NCBI RefSeq assembly: GCF_003259675.1
Contig: NZ_PZJG01000004.1
Coordinates: forward strand, 62,001 to 126,000
DNA from: Macrococcoides bohemicum
GTDB taxonomy: Bacteria > Bacillota > Bacilli > Staphylococcales > Staphylococcaceae
Length of the DNA: 64,000 nucleotides
Reading direction: 5' to 3'
The notes under the pieces were generated by a model. It worked only from the letters and a program-made list of their open reading frames with translations. It searched no databases and was not told the origin of the DNA. Numbering within the stretch: the first letter of the stretch is position 1; each line of letters opens with the position of its first letter. The position numbers were made by a program, and so were the translations under genes. Positions 28,702 to 37,657 of this stretch are shown in pieces.

Positions 28702-29334
28702 TTAGTTTTTATTCAATGTTTCTACAATTAGCTTTTTATTTTGTTCAACAACTCGCGTTATCTTAGTATAATCATCTGTCTTTGTCTGAAACTGTTTATA
28801 TAATTTAGAAATAACATTGATTTTTTCATTAACCACGTTTTTATCTAATGTATCTTTTTTTAAATATTGAAATAATTCATTCTCTTTATTAAGGATATTT
28901 TGATATGAAGTCATTAAGTCTGAGTGTTTAGCATATTTCTCGTCTAAAGTACCAACTAACTTCTCAACCTGTTGCTTTTGCGTTTTATCTTCAATTGCTT
29001 TTGCATCTTTCTTTGATTTATCAAAAATTTCTTTAGATTTCTTCATAATTTCTGCTTCTTTTTTAGCGATTGCTTTACGTTCTGACGTATTTTTTGTCAG
29101 TTGATCTGCAAGGCCAGTCATCTCACCTGATTTCGCTTTATTCACCTTATTAAATAGCTGTAATTTATTATTTTCTAATTTCTCTAATTTTTCACTGACA
29201 CTAACTATTTGCTGCTCTTTAGTATTTGCTTCATCAATTTTTTGATAAAAAGCTTCTAAGTTTGCTGTTTTGTTCGTACATGCTGCAAGTATTACAACAA
29301 AGAATACTAATATAAAACCTTTTAAACACTTCAT
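28702..29334 (-). CDS. ykyA: YkyA-like cell-wall-associated lipoprotein
   Basis: A 210-residue lipoprotein: signal MKCLKGFILVFFVVILAAC with lipobox LAAC, then a long Lys/Glu-rich, mostly helical, probably coiled-coil region. Size, composition and location between pdhA and def match the YkyA family of B. subtilis, whose function is unknown. The start is the ATG at 29334, eight bases after AGGAGG; the ATG at 29340 is too close to that site. No terminator separates it from pdhA. Confidence 0.85.
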   Translation of the reverse strand: MKCLKGFILVFFVVILAACTNKTANLEAFYQKIDEANTKEQQIVSVSEKLEKLENNKLQLFNKVNKAKSGEMTGLADQLTKNTSERKAIAKKEAEIMKKSKEIFDKSKKDAKAIEDKTQKQQVEKLVGTLDEKYAKHSDLMTSYQNILNKENELFQYLKKDTLDKNVVNEKINVISKLYKQFQTKTDDYTKITRVVEQNKKLIVETLNKN

Positions 29335-29457
29335 TAACATTGCCTCCTCTTATTTGCTTATAATGTTATATTTTTTTACATATTATTTCAATGTATATAA
29401 TGCATTTCCTCTGATTATCTGATATATTTTATAATAATAAAGTGAGGAGATGTTACG

Positions 29458-30012
29458 ATGCTAACAATGAACGACATCATTCGAGATGGCCATCCAACTT
29501 TGCGAGAAAAAGCACAGGAAGTTGAACTACCATTATCGAATGAGAACCAAAAATTAATCGATGATATGCTAGAATTTCTAAAAATGAGTCAGGATGAAGA
29601 ACTCTCAAAAAAATATAAATTGCGTAGCGGTGTTGGTATAGCTGCGCCTCAGCTTAATCATAATAAACGTATGCTTGTTATTTATTTTTATGATGAAAAA
29701 ACTGAAAAGTACGTTGAACATCAATTGATTAATCCAAAGATTATCAGTCACAGTGTTGAAAAAGCTTATTTACCTACTGGAGAGGGTTGCCTTAGCGTCG
29801 ACGAAAACATTCCAGGTTTAGTTCATAGATATGCTCGTATTACTGTTAAAGCATTTAAACCTGATGGCAGCGAAGTAAAATTACGTCTAAAAGATTTTGC
29901 TGCGATTGTTGCTCAACATGAAATTGACCATTTAAACGGTATAATGTTCTATGACTATATCAACAAAGAAAATCCGATGGCAGTTCAGGACAACGCTATC
30001 GCTGTGCAATAA
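29458..30012 (+). CDS. def: Peptide deformylase
   Basis: A 184-residue type II deformylase removing formyl from nascent N-termini. All three motifs are present: [16 protein letters not shown] (metal Cys) and QHEIDHLNG (two metal His and catalytic Glu). The start is ATG at 29458, seven bases after GAGGAGA. A TATAAT at 29430-29435 is the likely -10. It is divergent from ykyA. Confidence 0.96.
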   Translation: MLTMNDIIRDGHPTLREKAQEVELPLSNENQKLIDDMLEFLKMSQDEELSKKYKLRSGVGIAAPQLNHNKRMLVIYFYDEKTEKYVEHQLINPKIISHSVEKAYLPTGEGCLSVDENIPGLVHRYARITVKAFKPDGSEVKLRLKDFAAIVAQHEIDHLNGIMFYDYINKENPMAVQDNAIAVQ

Positions 30013-30056
30013 AAAATTATCTGTTAAAACATTAATGTTTTAACAGATAATTTTTT
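30011..30056. terminator. Bidirectional terminator after def
   Basis: A 20-bp stem of AAAAAATTATCTGTTAAAAC with its complement around ATTAAT, followed by T on the plus strand. It also closes the convergent gene ending at 30057. Confidence 0.9.
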
Positions 30057-30320
30057 TTAAATAAATTCATCTTTTCTTTTTTCGTAGCGAATTCCTACTT
30101 CTTCTAAATACGAAATCACTTCTCGCATCGTTTCTACATCCATGAATATTGGATCATTAACATGCGGTGCTGTGTGTACTTCTACTGGATTAAATTTCTG
30201 ATAAACAAAGTTCATAATAACTTCGTTATCTCTTCTGTTAAACTCAAGATGATCTAGTATTAAAGTTTCATGATTGGCAGCGCTACTAATGACTTTTTTT
30301 ATATTTGCTATATTATCCAT
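30057..30320 (-). CDS. Conserved hypothetical protein
   Basis: An 87-residue soluble protein, MDNIANIKKVISSAANHETL onwards. It has no membrane segment, signal or known catalytic motif; predicted helices flank a short strand-rich centre (DNEVIMNFVYQKF). It lies 11 bases after the ykrA-like phosphatase gene and is probably co-transcribed with it. I do not recognise the family. Confidence 0.7.
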   Translation of the reverse strand: MDNIANIKKVISSAANHETLILDHLEFNRRDNEVIMNFVYQKFNPVEVHTAPHVNDPIFMDVETMREVISYLEEVGIRYEKRKDEFI

Positions 30321-30331
30321 TTAATTATCTC

Positions 30332-31108
30332 CTAGTCTATCAATTTAAAATGTTTGAATGCTTTTGTTAATCCTTCTTTATGCACATCTTCAGTCACATA
30401 ATCTGCTACTTCTTTTAATGCATCTACCCCATTACCCATTACAATACCTAGCCCGACACCGTGAATCATTTCCAGATCGTTCAAACCATCTCCGACAGCG
30501 ATACAATCTTCTATCGGAATATTCAATGCCTCACTTACTTTTTTAATCCCTTCAAACTTCGAACCGTTTACTGGCACAACATCACGACTAACTTCATGCC
30601 ATCTAATAAACTTTATCATTTTATATTGATCGTCATATAATTTATCTTCTTCTTCACTATTGAAGATTAAGGTCTGATAGATTGGTTTATCGATATAGTA
30701 ATTTTTTTCGTATCTTGGATGTTCAAACTTTAAAGTACTAATACTCTCCTTAATGTTCTCATGAAATTCAATATTAGAGACCATCTCATGTTCATTTAAA
30801 AATACGAGTGGATGATCATTTGAACTTGCATCATTCTCTAATTGCTTCAAAGTTTCCAGATCTAACGGATTTTCATAGATTACTTCGCCATTCATCACCG
30901 CATATTGTCCATTAAATGAAATATAATTTGTTATCCCGGTTTCTTTAATTACCTCTTGTAACATAAAAGGTGCACGGCCAGTAGCAATCGCTAATAAATG
31001 CCCATTTTCCTGCAACTTTTTAATCGTTTCTTTCGTATCCTCACTCATTTCTTTATCGTCATTATATAATGTTCCATCAATATCAAAGAAAATCAAATGC
31101 TGCTTCAT
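30332..31108 (-). CDS. ykrA: Cof-type HAD hydrolase (YkrA-like)
   Basis: A 258-residue HAD phosphatase. Motif I is FFDIDGTLY (nucleophile Asp), motif II ATGR, and motifs III/IV lie around the KFEGIK Lys and GDGLNDLEM. A C2-type cap lies between. It likely dephosphorylates sugar or nucleotide phosphates; the substrate is unknown. The start is ATG at 31108 after GGAGG; a longer start lacks a site. The position near def matches ykrA of B. subtilis. Confidence 0.88.
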   Translation of the reverse strand: MKQHLIFFDIDGTLYNDDKEMSEDTKETIKKLQENGHLLAIATGRAPFMLQEVIKETGITNYISFNGQYAVMNGEVIYENPLDLETLKQLENDASSNDHPLVFLNEHEMVSNIEFHENIKESISTLKFEHPRYEKNYYIDKPIYQTLIFNSEEEDKLYDDQYKMIKFIRWHEVSRDVVPVNGSKFEGIKKVSEALNIPIEDCIAVGDGLNDLEMIHGVGLGIVMGNGVDALKEVADYVTEDVHKEGLTKAFKHFKLID

Positions 31109-31287
31109 GTTTAAGCCTCCGTACAATATTTTTACCTTTAGTTTACCTTTTTCTACGCATTATTTCAAAAATGTATTATTATATATATGAAGAAGTTGCA
31201 TGCAAAGACTTTACACTAGCATATTAATTCATGTAAGATAAGAATACTTATACATTTAATATAAATGTCTTGTACGGTTTATGTTTA

Positions 31288-31305
31288 GCCCTAGACTCCT
31301 AGGGC
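31288..31305 (+). promoter_or_regulatory. Leader hairpin upstream of rpoY-rnjA
   Basis: GCCCTAG and CTAGGGC form a perfect seven-bp stem around ACTC, followed by ATTCTTTATG. It ends 38 bases before rpoY and could be a weak attenuator or an RNA stability element in the leader. Confidence 0.45.
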
Positions 31306-31343
31306 ATTCTTTATGTATATAATAATAAGGAGGCTATTTATTA

Positions 31344-31556
31344 ATGGCAATTTTTAAAGTATTTTTTCAAGAAGACAAAAGTGAAGTAATTATTCGTGAG
31401 AACACACAAGTTAAATATTTTGAAGCTGTAAGTGAAGAACAAGTTAGAAGATATTTAATTGATCGTCCTTATAACATTGAATTTGTTCAGGAATTAAAAG
31501 GTGCTCATTTAGAGTACGAACAAAAAGCTGAAAATTACAGCGTGGAGACGATCTAA
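31344..31556 (+). CDS. rpoY: RNA polymerase epsilon subunit (YkzG)
   Basis: A 70-residue protein, [20 protein letters not shown] onwards, typical of the Firmicute epsilon subunit that binds core RNA polymerase. A TAAGGAGG site precedes the ATG. Its stop TAA is directly followed by the rnjA ATG, so the two are translationally coupled, as in other Bacillales. Confidence 0.92.
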   Translation: MAIFKVFFQEDKSEVIIRENTQVKYFEAVSEEQVRRYLIDRPYNIEFVQELKGAHLEYEQKAENYSVETI

Positions 31557-33269
31557 ATGAAGCCTTTACAAAAAAATGAAGTTGGTGTATTCGCCCTTGG
31601 TGGTATGGGTGAAATCGGTAAAAATACCTACGCCGTTGAGTATCAGGACGAAATTATCGTTATTGATGCAGGTATCAAGTTTCCCGAGGACGAGTTACTT
31701 GGTATCGATTATGTCATTCCTGATTATACTTATCTTGTACAAAATCAGGAACGTATAAAAGGATTATTCATTACCCATGGACATGAAGATCATATCGGTG
31801 GTGTACCATTCCTATTAAAACAGTTAAACGTTCCAATTTACGGTGGACCACTTGCACTAGGTTTAATCCGAAATAAACTTGAAGAACATGGTTTACTTCG
31901 CACTGCACAGTTAAATCCAATAACAGAAGACAGTGTCTTTGAATTTAAACATCTGAAAGTGTCTTTCTATTTAACAACGCATTCTATACCAGAAGCATAT
32001 GGTATTATCGTTGATACACCAGAAGGAAAAATAGTGCATACTGGTGACTTTAAATTTGATTTCACGCCTGTTGGTGAACCTGCTAATATCGCAAAGATGG
32101 CACAGCTTGGTGAAGAAGGTGTGTTATGTCTATTATCAGATTCAACAAATGCTGAAATTCCGAACTTCACGATCAGTGAACGTGAAGTCGGACAAAACGT
32201 AGAACAAATTTTTAGAAAATGTACCGGCAGAATTATTTTTGCTACATTTGCTTCAAATATTTATCGTGTACAGCAAGCGATTGAAGCGGCAGTTAAATTT
32301 GACCGTAAAATAGTTATATTCGGCCGTTCAATGGAGAATAATATTAAAATTGGTACTGAACTTGGATACATCAAAGTACCACCAGAAACATTTGTAGAAG
32401 CAAATAAAATTAACAGTATTCCTAAACATAAATTATTAATTTTATGTACGGGTTCTCAAGGTGAACCAATGGCAGCATTGTCACGTATTGCTAATGGTAC
32501 ACATCGTCAAATCTCTATCATTCCTGATGATACTGTTATTTTCTCGTCTTCACCAATCCCGGGTAATACATTAAGCGTTAACCGTACGATCAACGCTTTA
32601 TACAAAGCAGGTGCTGATGTCATCCACGGTAAGCTATCAAATATTCATACATCGGGTCATGGTTCTCAGGAAGAACAAAAACTTATGCTAAGATTAATGA
32701 AACCTAAATTCTTTATGCCTATTCACGGAGAATATCGTATGCAAAGCTTACATGGTCAACTCGGTATTGATTGCGGTGTAAATCCTGATAACGTATTTAT
32801 CCATGAAAATGGTGATATTCTAGCATTGACTAAGGACAGCGCGCGCTTCGCAGGTCATGTACCTTCGGGGAATATACTCGTTGATGGTAGTGGTATTGGT
32901 GATATCGGCAATGTTGTAATCAAAGACCGTAAAATATTATCTGAGGAAGGTCTGGTAATTGTTGTTGTGAGTATTGACTTTAAAACGAATCAGTTACTAA
33001 GTGGTCCAGATATTATTTCAAGAGGCTTTGTTTACATGAGAGAATCAGGTCATTTAATCTATGATGCGAGTCGTTTGCTGAAAAAGAAAGTCATTGAAAA
33101 ACTAAATTCTGGTGAAGCACTTGAATGGCATCATATTAAAAATGTCATTTCTGAAAATTTATCACCATTTTTATATGAAAAAACAAAACGTAAGCCGATG
33201 ATTTTACCAATGATTATGGATGTTAATAAAAATAACGAACAACTTGTTGAACAAGAAACGACAAAATAA
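31557..33269 (+). CDS. rnjA: Ribonuclease J1
   Basis: A 570-residue metallo-beta-lactamase/beta-CASP nuclease. The zinc motif HGHEDHIGG places His74, His76, Asp78 and His79; a later HTGDFKFD, the beta-CASP motifs and a C-terminal dimerisation domain follow. It combines 5'-3' exo- and endonuclease activities in mRNA turnover and rRNA maturation. It is linked to rpoY, consistent with J1 rather than J2. Confidence 0.95.
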   Translation: MKPLQKNEVGVFALGGMGEIGKNTYAVEYQDEIIVIDAGIKFPEDELLGIDYVIPDYTYLVQNQERIKGLFITHGHEDHIGGVPFLLKQLNVPIYGGPLALGLIRNKLEEHGLLRTAQLNPITEDSVFEFKHLKVSFYLTTHSIPEAYGIIVDTPEGKIVHTGDFKFDFTPVGEPANIAKMAQLGEEGVLCLLSDSTNAEIPNFTISEREVGQNVEQIFRKCTGRIIFATFASNIYRVQQAIEAAVKFDRKIVIFGRSMENNIKIGTELGYIKVPPETFVEANKINSIPKHKLLILCTGSQGEPMAALSRIANGTHRQISIIPDDTVIFSSSPIPGNTLSVNRTINALYKAGADVIHGKLSNIHTSGHGSQEEQKLMLRLMKPKFFMPIHGEYRMQSLHGQLGIDCGVNPDNVFIHENGDILALTKDSARFAGHVPSGNILVDGSGIGDIGNVVIKDRKILSEEGLVIVVVSIDFKTNQLLSGPDIISRGFVYMRESGHLIYDASRLLKKKVIEKLNSGEALEWHHIKNVISENLSPFLYEKTKRKPMILPMIMDVNKNNEQLVEQETTK

Positions 33270-33297
33270 AAATAGACCCGACAGGGTCTATTTTTTT
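33270..33297. terminator. Bidirectional terminator after rnjA
   Basis: Stem AAATAGACCC/GGGTCTATTT with a GACA loop and T7 on the plus strand. The convergent ktrC ends at 33305. Confidence 0.85.
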
Positions 33298-33304
33298 CGA
33301 TCAT

Positions 33305-33967
33305 TTAGTCATTAATAATCTTTTTCTCAAAACGATTTAAGTCATTATCATGGCCAATCATAATTAATATATCACCATTTTCAATAATAACGCTCGGGTC
33401 TGGTGAAACGATAATTTCTTTTCCTCGTTTAACCGCAATAATGTTTAAGCCATAATTCGCTCGGATATCTAAATCTAAAATAGAATTACCTGTTAATGTT
33501 TCACCTGCTCGAATTTCCACAATTGAATGCTGATCTGATAGTTCAAGATAATCCAATACAGAAGAACTTGCAACATTGTGCGCAATTCTTCTTCCCATGT
33601 CTCGTTCAGGGTGGACAACTGTATCTGCACCAATTTTATTTAATACTTTAGCATGATAATCATTTTGCGCTTTTGCTGTAACTTTTTTTACACCGATATC
33701 TTTCAAGATTAGAGTTGTTAATATACTTGCCTGTATGTTATCTCCTATCGCAACAATAACGTGATCGAAGTTGCGTATACCTAAACTCTTTAATACGTTC
33801 TCATCAGTTGTATCTGCAATAACAGCATGCGTTGCAATATCTGCATATTCATTGACTCGTGCTTCATCAGAATCTATAGCCATTACGTCCATATCCAATG
33901 CATTTAATTCTTTTACAATGCTCCCACCAAAACGTCCTAAGCCGATAACTACAAATTCTTTTTCCAT
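33305..33967 (-). CDS. ktrC: KtrC/TrkA-type potassium channel regulatory subunit
   Basis: A 220-residue RCK protein. The N-terminal Rossmann domain starts with VIGLGRFGGSIVKEL (nucleotide-binding Gly motif) and the C-terminal RCK_C domain is at about 135-218. It gates a KtrB/D-type K channel in the membrane; in S. aureus the orthologue at this locus is KtrC, whose RCK_C domain binds cyclic di-AMP. It follows cydB by 12 bases, so it may share the cyd transcript. Confidence 0.88.
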   Translation of the reverse strand: MEKEFVVIGLGRFGGSIVKELNALDMDVMAIDSDEARVNEYADIATHAVIADTTDENVLKSLGIRNFDHVIVAIGDNIQASILTTLILKDIGVKKVTAKAQNDYHAKVLNKIGADTVVHPERDMGRRIAHNVASSSVLDYLELSDQHSIVEIRAGETLTGNSILDLDIRANYGLNIIAVKRGKEIIVSPDPSVIIENGDILIMIGHDNDLNRFEKKIIND

Positions 33968-33979
33968 ACTACACCTCCG

Positions 33980-34999
33980 TTATTTCTTCTTACCTTTAAC
34001 ATATTCGGTATCAAATACGAATAGTCTCAATAATAAATATAAAGAAGGAAGTAATAAAAGTAAACCTAAAATAAACACCACGACTAATCCGAATGCCATT
34101 GTTTCATTTACTACAGCTTTATCCATATTGACATAAGGATATAAAATATAAGGTAACTTAGAAATACCATACCCATAGAATGCTGTAGCAAATTGAAGAA
34201 TTACCATGACAAGGCCAATTTCAAGATTTTTCTCAAAATAATATAATGCAAAAGCGATTAAGAAAAATACGATACTTAGTCCAAATAACCACCAGTATTG
34301 TCCTGTTGCAATATCGAAATGCTCTTTATTTTGTTGTCTTAAACTCAAAAATGTAAACTGACAAATCACAAGCATTGGTAATGCCCATATTAAAAACCAT
34401 GTTCGAAGTATCTTATAAGCAGGTCTATCTTTTGCTTTGTGCGCATAAACTGTTAAAAATGCTGATGAAATATATAACACAGAGATGATACATAAAAATA
34501 CAACACTCCATGCATATGGGCTCATTAATAATTCAAACCATTTCAATTCAACACCTTTGGCAGTCTTTGTGATAAAGCCACCTTCTGAAATGGTTAATAC
34601 TGTTGAAAAAGCTGCAGGAATAAGTAATCCTGAAATACCATATAACGCGACCCACGCAAGCTTAGAGTCTTTACCATACGTTTCAAACGCATAAAATGAG
34701 CCACGAACTGTGAGTAGCAATAAAGCAACACTTACAGGCAGCAACAAAGTTGAACCGAAATAATAAGCCGTATCAGGGAAAAATCCTACGATACCTACAA
34801 AGAAAAATACTAAGAAAACATTAGTAACTTCCCATACAGGATTCAAGTATCTTGAAATAACGTCCTTTAATTCATTTTCCTGATCTGTAAGTTTTGCATA
34901 TAGTATAAAGAAACCTGCACCGAAATCAATTGCCCCTAAAATAACGTAACCAAATAGAAATGTCCATAATACTAAAATACCAATATGTTGATAATCCAT
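33980..34999 (-). CDS. cydB: Cytochrome bd ubiquinol/menaquinol oxidase subunit II
   Basis: A 339-residue membrane protein with about eight to nine transmembrane helices and the N-terminal GAIDFGAGF motif of CydB. It is a partner of CydA in the high-affinity bd oxidase. Its start ATG shares one base with the cydA stop (TAATG). Confidence 0.95.
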   Translation of the reverse strand: MDYQHIGILVLWTFLFGYVILGAIDFGAGFFILYAKLTDQENELKDVISRYLNPVWEVTNVFLVFFFVGIVGFFPDTAYYFGSTLLLPVSVALLLLTVRGSFYAFETYGKDSKLAWVALYGISGLLIPAAFSTVLTISEGGFITKTAKGVELKWFELLMSPYAWSVVFLCIISVLYISSAFLTVYAHKAKDRPAYKILRTWFLIWALPMLVICQFTFLSLRQQNKEHFDIATGQYWWLFGLSIVFFLIAFALYYFEKNLEIGLVMVILQFATAFYGYGISKLPYILYPYVNMDKAVVNETMAFGLVVVFILGLLLLLPSLYLLLRLFVFDTEYVKGKKK

Positions 35000-36342
35000 T
35001 ATTTGGCACCTCCTTTGGTATATTGCTCAACATCAAATTGGGCTGGTTTATCTTTGTACATACGCAGTAAAACGTAACTACATGAAAACCCTAATACAAG
35101 ATACAGTAATCCGAATGCAACAAGCACAAGGCTCACACCATCAGCATGTGTAGCACCTTCGGCAACTTTCATATAACCACGTAACAACCATGGTTGACGT
35201 CCCATCTCAGCTAGGAACCATCCAAATTCTATGGCTAACATACATAGAGGACCAGTTAAAGCAATTAAGTATAGCATGAAATTATGCGTTGCTAACTTAT
35301 TTTTCATCTTATTTAATATTACATATAAAATACTGACTGCAAAGCTAAACATACCAAAGAACACCATTAAATCGAAGAAGTAATGAATGATCAAAGGAGG
35401 TTGTTCATCTTTAGGTATTTCATCTAACCCTTTTACAGTAGTATCAAAACTGTTATCAGCAAGAAAACTCAGCATACCAGGTATTTTAATTGCACCTTTT
35501 ACTTCTTGTGTTTTTTCATCAAGAACACCGAATAAGACTAAGTCAGCATTTTTATCACTTTCAAAATGCCATTCCATTGCAGCTAATTTTTCAGGTTGTT
35601 CATTGTGCAGGAACTTCGCCGATAAATCGCCCGCTAAAATCGTCAGTAAACTAAAAATTACCCCTACGATCATCGCCATTTTTAAAGATTTCATATGATA
35701 ATCTTTATCTTCCGGGAATTTATTTCGTAGTAATTTCACGGCTGCTACACTCGCAATACAGAAAGCAATCGTCATTCCACCTGTCGTTACAACATGAAAA
35801 GCACGTACAAAAAATGAACTGTTTAACATCGCTTGTATCGGATCAATATCAACCAGCACTCCATTTTTCACTTTAAAACCTTCCGGTGTGTTCATAAATG
35901 AATTCACACTCGTGATAAATAATGCGCTTAATGTTGAACCAATAATGATAGGAATATTTAGTAACCAATGCGTCCATTTATTTTTAAATCGATCCCATGT
36001 ATATAAATATATACTTAAGAAAATTGCCTCAAAAAAGAACGCAAATGTTTCCATAAAAAGTGGTAGTGCAATAACTTGTCCACCCAACTGCATAAATGAT
36101 GGCCATAATAATGAAAGTTGTAAACCAATAATCGTTCCAGTTACAACACCTACTGCGACAGTTATCGTGAATGTTTTAGCAAAACGTCTCGCCATAGCAG
36201 TATACTTCGGATTATTATATTTTATCCCTAATCCTTCTGCAATCATTATCATCAGTGGCATACCTACACCAATGGTGGCAAAAATTATATGAAAACCTAA
36301 CGTCATCGCTGTTAATAAGCGACTTAAAATAACACCATCCAT
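34999..36342 (-). CDS. cydA: Cytochrome bd oxidase subunit I
   Basis: A 447-residue haem-bearing subunit. The N-terminal LTAMTLGFHIIFATIG holds haem ligand His18; GRQPW in the Q-loop/C-terminal half is characteristic. The Q-loop is the short form usual in Firmicutes. It oxidises menaquinol and reduces oxygen without CuB. An AAAGGAGG site precedes the ATG. The upstream gap holds TGTGAY repeats that may mediate oxygen control. Confidence 0.96.
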   Translation of the reverse strand: MDGVILSRLLTAMTLGFHIIFATIGVGMPLMIMIAEGLGIKYNNPKYTAMARRFAKTFTITVAVGVVTGTIIGLQLSLLWPSFMQLGGQVIALPLFMETFAFFFEAIFLSIYLYTWDRFKNKWTHWLLNIPIIIGSTLSALFITSVNSFMNTPEGFKVKNGVLVDIDPIQAMLNSSFFVRAFHVVTTGGMTIAFCIASVAAVKLLRNKFPEDKDYHMKSLKMAMIVGVIFSLLTILAGDLSAKFLHNEQPEKLAAMEWHFESDKNADLVLFGVLDEKTQEVKGAIKIPGMLSFLADNSFDTTVKGLDEIPKDEQPPLIIHYFFDLMVFFGMFSFAVSILYVILNKMKNKLATHNFMLYLIALTGPLCMLAIEFGWFLAEMGRQPWLLRGYMKVAEGATHADGVSLVLVAFGLLYLVLGFSCSYVLLRMYKDKPAQFDVEQYTKGGAK

Positions 36343-36428
36343 GATAATCCTCCTTTTGTGATTGTACTCACATTTCTTTAAGTTTAATACACCTTATAAG
36401 GAATATAAAGCGAAACGCCTAACAGTTT

Positions 36429-36445
36429 TGTGACAAATATGTGAT
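36429..36445. promoter_or_regulatory. TGTGAY direct repeats upstream of cydA
   Basis: TGTGAC at 36429 and TGTGAT at 36440 are 11 bases apart, one helical turn, about 90-100 bases upstream of the cydA ATG. They resemble the boxes between ctaA and ctaB; ResD/SrrA-type binding is inference. A CCTTATAAGG palindrome lies nearer cydA at 36392-36401. Confidence 0.4.
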
Positions 36446-36491
36446 CATCTTCGAACTATTTAAATTACATTTGCATATAATACCATTAATA

Positions 36492-36520
36492 TTGATAATT
36501 CTGTCTGAAATCGCTATAGT
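36492..36520 (+). promoter_or_regulatory. Promoter for the glutaredoxin-like gene
   Basis: TTGATA and TATAGT are separated by exactly 17 bases, giving a leader of about 30 bases with AAAGAGG before the ATG at 36558. Confidence 0.7.
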
Positions 36521-36557
36521 ATTTATAGTTATTAAAAAGTAGTAAAGAGGTAATGAT

Positions 36558-36791
36558 ATGAATATTGAAATATACACACAAGATGATTGTCCACCATGCG
36601 AATTTATCAAAAACTATTTCAGACACTCTTCTCTTCAATTTAAAGAAAAAAATATCAAAAATATGGCATATAAAATAGAGATGATTGATTACGATGCTTT
36701 GAGTACCCCTCTAATTAAAATAGATGAAAAATTATTCTATACACCAGATATCGAAGCCATTGAAAAGTATATGGAGACTAAAAATGTTTAA
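36558..36791 (+). CDS. Glutaredoxin-like (NrdH-type) thiol protein
   Basis: A 77-residue thioredoxin-fold protein with a CPPC redox centre at residues 11-14 (DDCPPCEFIK), a length typical of NrdH/Grx-like proteins. A cis-Pro is visible in STPLIK. It is probably a small disulfide reductant; its partner is unknown. It overlaps the next gene by eight bases. Confidence 0.8.
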   Translation: MNIEIYTQDDCPPCEFIKNYFRHSSLQFKEKNIKNMAYKIEMIDYDALSTPLIKIDEKLFYTPDIEAIEKYMETKNV

Positions 36792-37614
36792 GTTTTTAAT
36801 GTATAGCATGATAGACCGCTTCGGAAAAAGTTTGGTACCATTATTTCATTCCAATCCAAAAAATGTTGATGTTGATAGTATAACTATTAAAGGTTTGAGA
36901 TTACACCATGTTCGACCGTTATCAATTGTACATATCTCAGATTTACACGTCGGCTTTCAGTATAATTATCATGATTTAATAGAACACATTAAAATAATCA
37001 ATAAACTACAGCCTGATATCGTCATGATTACCGGAGATTTATTTGATAATTTAGAAGTGTTTAAAGAGAATCCTCATGATTATATACCATTGCTAAAAAC
37101 AATTAAAGCCCCATTAGGCGTGTACTTTTCTTATGGTAATCACGATCAGCGTACACACTTAACACATAATTTAGAAACAGTATTGACTAATAGTCATATT
37201 ACAGTGCTGAATAACTTTGGTAAATATATAAACTATGATGGAGAAGATATATATATTTGTGGCACTGATGATATTCTTAATGCATCCGGAAATATTGAAC
37301 AGGCACTACGCAACAGAAAGCATGTCAATGACTACACCATCACTTTAGTACATGAACCAGATTATGCAGACTTTGTTAAGCAATTTAATGTTGACCTCCA
37401 ATTATCCGGACATAGTCATGGTGGACAGATTTTTATCCCTATTCTGGGTGCACCAATTAAACCATCATTAGGGAGAAAATATTTAAAAGGTTTATTTAGA
37501 TTAAAATATAAAAAACATAGCATGTATCTTCATGTGTCCCGTGGTCTTGGTAGTACACATTTACCAATTAGAATATTCGCTAAACCACAAATTACAAAGA
37601 TTTACATCAAATAA
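36784..37614 (+). CDS. Metallophosphoesterase (YkuE/YaeI-like)
   Basis: A 276-residue calcineurin-like phosphoesterase. Metal motifs in order are HISDLHVG, GDLFDN, YGNHDQ, VHEPDY and SGHSHGGQ. An N-terminal hydrophobic or amphipathic segment (MFKFLMYSMID) suggests membrane proximity; relatives act on lipid A or phospholipid-like substrates, but the substrate here is unknown. The start is ATG at 36784, inside the last codons of the upstream gene, with GGAGA just before it. Confidence 0.85.
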   Translation: MFKFLMYSMIDRFGKSLVPLFHSNPKNVDVDSITIKGLRLHHVRPLSIVHISDLHVGFQYNYHDLIEHIKIINKLQPDIVMITGDLFDNLEVFKENPHDYIPLLKTIKAPLGVYFSYGNHDQRTHLTHNLETVLTNSHITVLNNFGKYINYDGEDIYICGTDDILNASGNIEQALRNRKHVNDYTITLVHEPDYADFVKQFNVDLQLSGHSHGGQIFIPILGAPIKPSLGRKYLKGLFRLKYKKHSMYLHVSRGLGSTHLPIRIFAKPQITKIYIK

Positions 37615-37649
37615 AGAAGAAGCTGAAAATTTTCAGCTTCTTCTTTATT
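37610..37649. terminator. Bidirectional terminator between the phosphoesterase gene and ptsI
   Basis: An 18-bp stem AATAAAGAAGAAGCTGAA with its complement around AATT, flanked by A and T tracts. Confidence 0.85.
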
Positions 37650-37657
37650 TTGTTTAA

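Noticed and set aside
36343-36557. Canonical Rex operator upstream of cydA
   Set aside because: No full TTGTGAA-N4-TTCACAA palindrome was found; only TGTGAY direct repeats are present.
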